A stretch of DNA of 6,470 nt from Pirellulales bacterium (GTDB lineage: Bacteria; Planctomycetota; Planctomycetia; Pirellulales; JAICIG01): NCBI GenBank assembly GCA_025924495.1, contig JAICIG010000443.1:1-6470 (forward strand), in the 5' to 3' direction. Positions 6,091-6,470 of this stretch are shown one piece after another; position 1 is the stretch's first letter, and every line of letters begins with the position of its first letter. The translations under genes were made by a program, and so were the position numbers. The notes beneath the pieces are model-generated. The model had not been told where the DNA came from, searched no databases, and saw nothing but the letters and a program-made list of their open reading frames with translations.

Positions 6091-6470
6091 ATGCCGAAGA
6101 CCCCTCTCTCCATCTCGCGCGGCCAGATCGCACTGATCTGCGTCTTGGCTGCCGTTTTAGTTGGCGTAGTGATCAGCAATTGGCCGTCCGAATTGCCCGT
6201 GGAAGCGGAATTGGCGACGGGGATTGCCGCTCATCCAACCGGCGCGCAGCCAGTCGGCAAGCAAGGCGCCGTTGCAACAAGTCAATTGAAGAAGCGCTGG
6301 CCGGAGTTCAGTCTGGAAGAAACGGCCGCCTTTGACCCTTTCGCCGCCGCACCTACTAAGACGGAAGCCGACAGCGGCCTGGCGGCTGCTTCCAGCCAGG
6401 CCGGCGCCTCATCGCAAGCAGAAGATGGCGAGCAGGCAGAAAGCGCGCTCGACGCTCACTCGGCCAGCGA
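6091..6470 (+). CDS. Single-pass membrane protein with FDPF motif, PilP/GspC-like by position, 3'-truncated
   Basis: The first 126 codons of a gene that continues past the window. The ATG lies 2 bases after the PilO-like stop, with AAAGGG 9 bases upstream. The product starts with a short basic tail (MPKTPLSISRGQ), then one membrane helix at about residues 12-29 (IALICVLAAVLVGVVIS) and a low-complexity periplasmic region rich in Ala, Ser, Gln and Glu. In it sits a short ordered-looking segment, KKRWPEFSLEETAAFDPF at 67-84. RDPF/DPF motifs occur in PilP and in GspB/GspC-type linker proteins that join the inner-membrane complex to the secretin, so such a role is inferred from the motif and the gene order. 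PilP proper is a lipoprotein; no lipobox Cys is visible here (the only Cys, Cys17, is within the hydrophobic segment but lacks the usual lipobox spacing). A dedicated GspC-like protein is therefore as likely. The family is not firmly recognised. Confidence 0.65.
   Translation, partial: MPKTPLSISRGQIALICVLAAVLVGVVISNWPSELPVEAELATGIAAHPTGAQPVGKQGAVATSQLKKRWPEFSLEETAAFDPFAAAPTKTEADSGLAAASSQAGASSQAEDGEQAESALDAHSAS

Noticed and set aside
5492..6133. 213-codon minus-strand frame opposite the PilO-like gene
   Set aside because: No recognisable domain and fully opposite a gene with expected topology and operon position; taken as a shadow.

Overview
This window looks like part of the chromosome of a GC-rich (about 60% by eye) Gram-negative bacterium. 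The secretion/pilus proteins are recognisable but divergent, and the gene order (GspE/PilB and GspF/PilC directly followed by PilM, PilN and PilO) suggests a member of the Planctomycetes (Pirellulales-like). That taxonomic guess is inference from gene style and not proven by the sequence. No RNA gene, mobile element, CRISPR array or integration signal was seen.

Layout: all eight genes lie on the + strand and are packed as one probable operon, with junctions of +13, -4, +41, +16, -4, +12 and +2 bases. Left end (1-738): the C-terminal ATP-binding part of a sensor histidine kinase, cut by the window edge, then a single-domain STAS protein of the anti-sigma-factor-antagonist type. Middle (735-3739): a complete GspE/PilB-type secretion ATPase with an N-terminal MshEN-like cyclic-di-GMP-binding domain, and its inner-membrane partner GspF/PilC. 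Right part (3756-6088): PilM (actin-like cytoplasmic ATPase), a PilN-like and a PilO-like protein, i.e. the inner-membrane alignment complex of a type IV pilus-type machine. Right end (6091-6470): the start of a single-pass membrane protein with a disordered Ala/Ser-rich tail and an FDPF motif, placed where PilP (or a GspC/GspB-like protein) would be expected; it runs off the window.

How the genes fit together: the ATPase powers assembly of a (pseudo)pilus through the GspF platform. PilM binds the cytoplasmic NLLP tail of PilN, PilN pairs with PilO across the inner membrane and periplasm, and the last protein may link this to an outer-membrane secretin encoded downstream. The kinase and STAS genes at the head of the operon suggest that a signalling or partner-switching module is co-expressed with the machine. 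The MshEN-type domain suggests a second input by c-di-GMP. Whether the machine makes a true type IV pilus or is a type II-like secretion system cannot be decided here, because no pilin, prepilin peptidase, PilT or secretin gene is inside the window.

There is no gene-free stretch longer than 41 bases. No convincing promoter or terminator is visible, so the promoter is expected upstream of the window and the terminator downstream.
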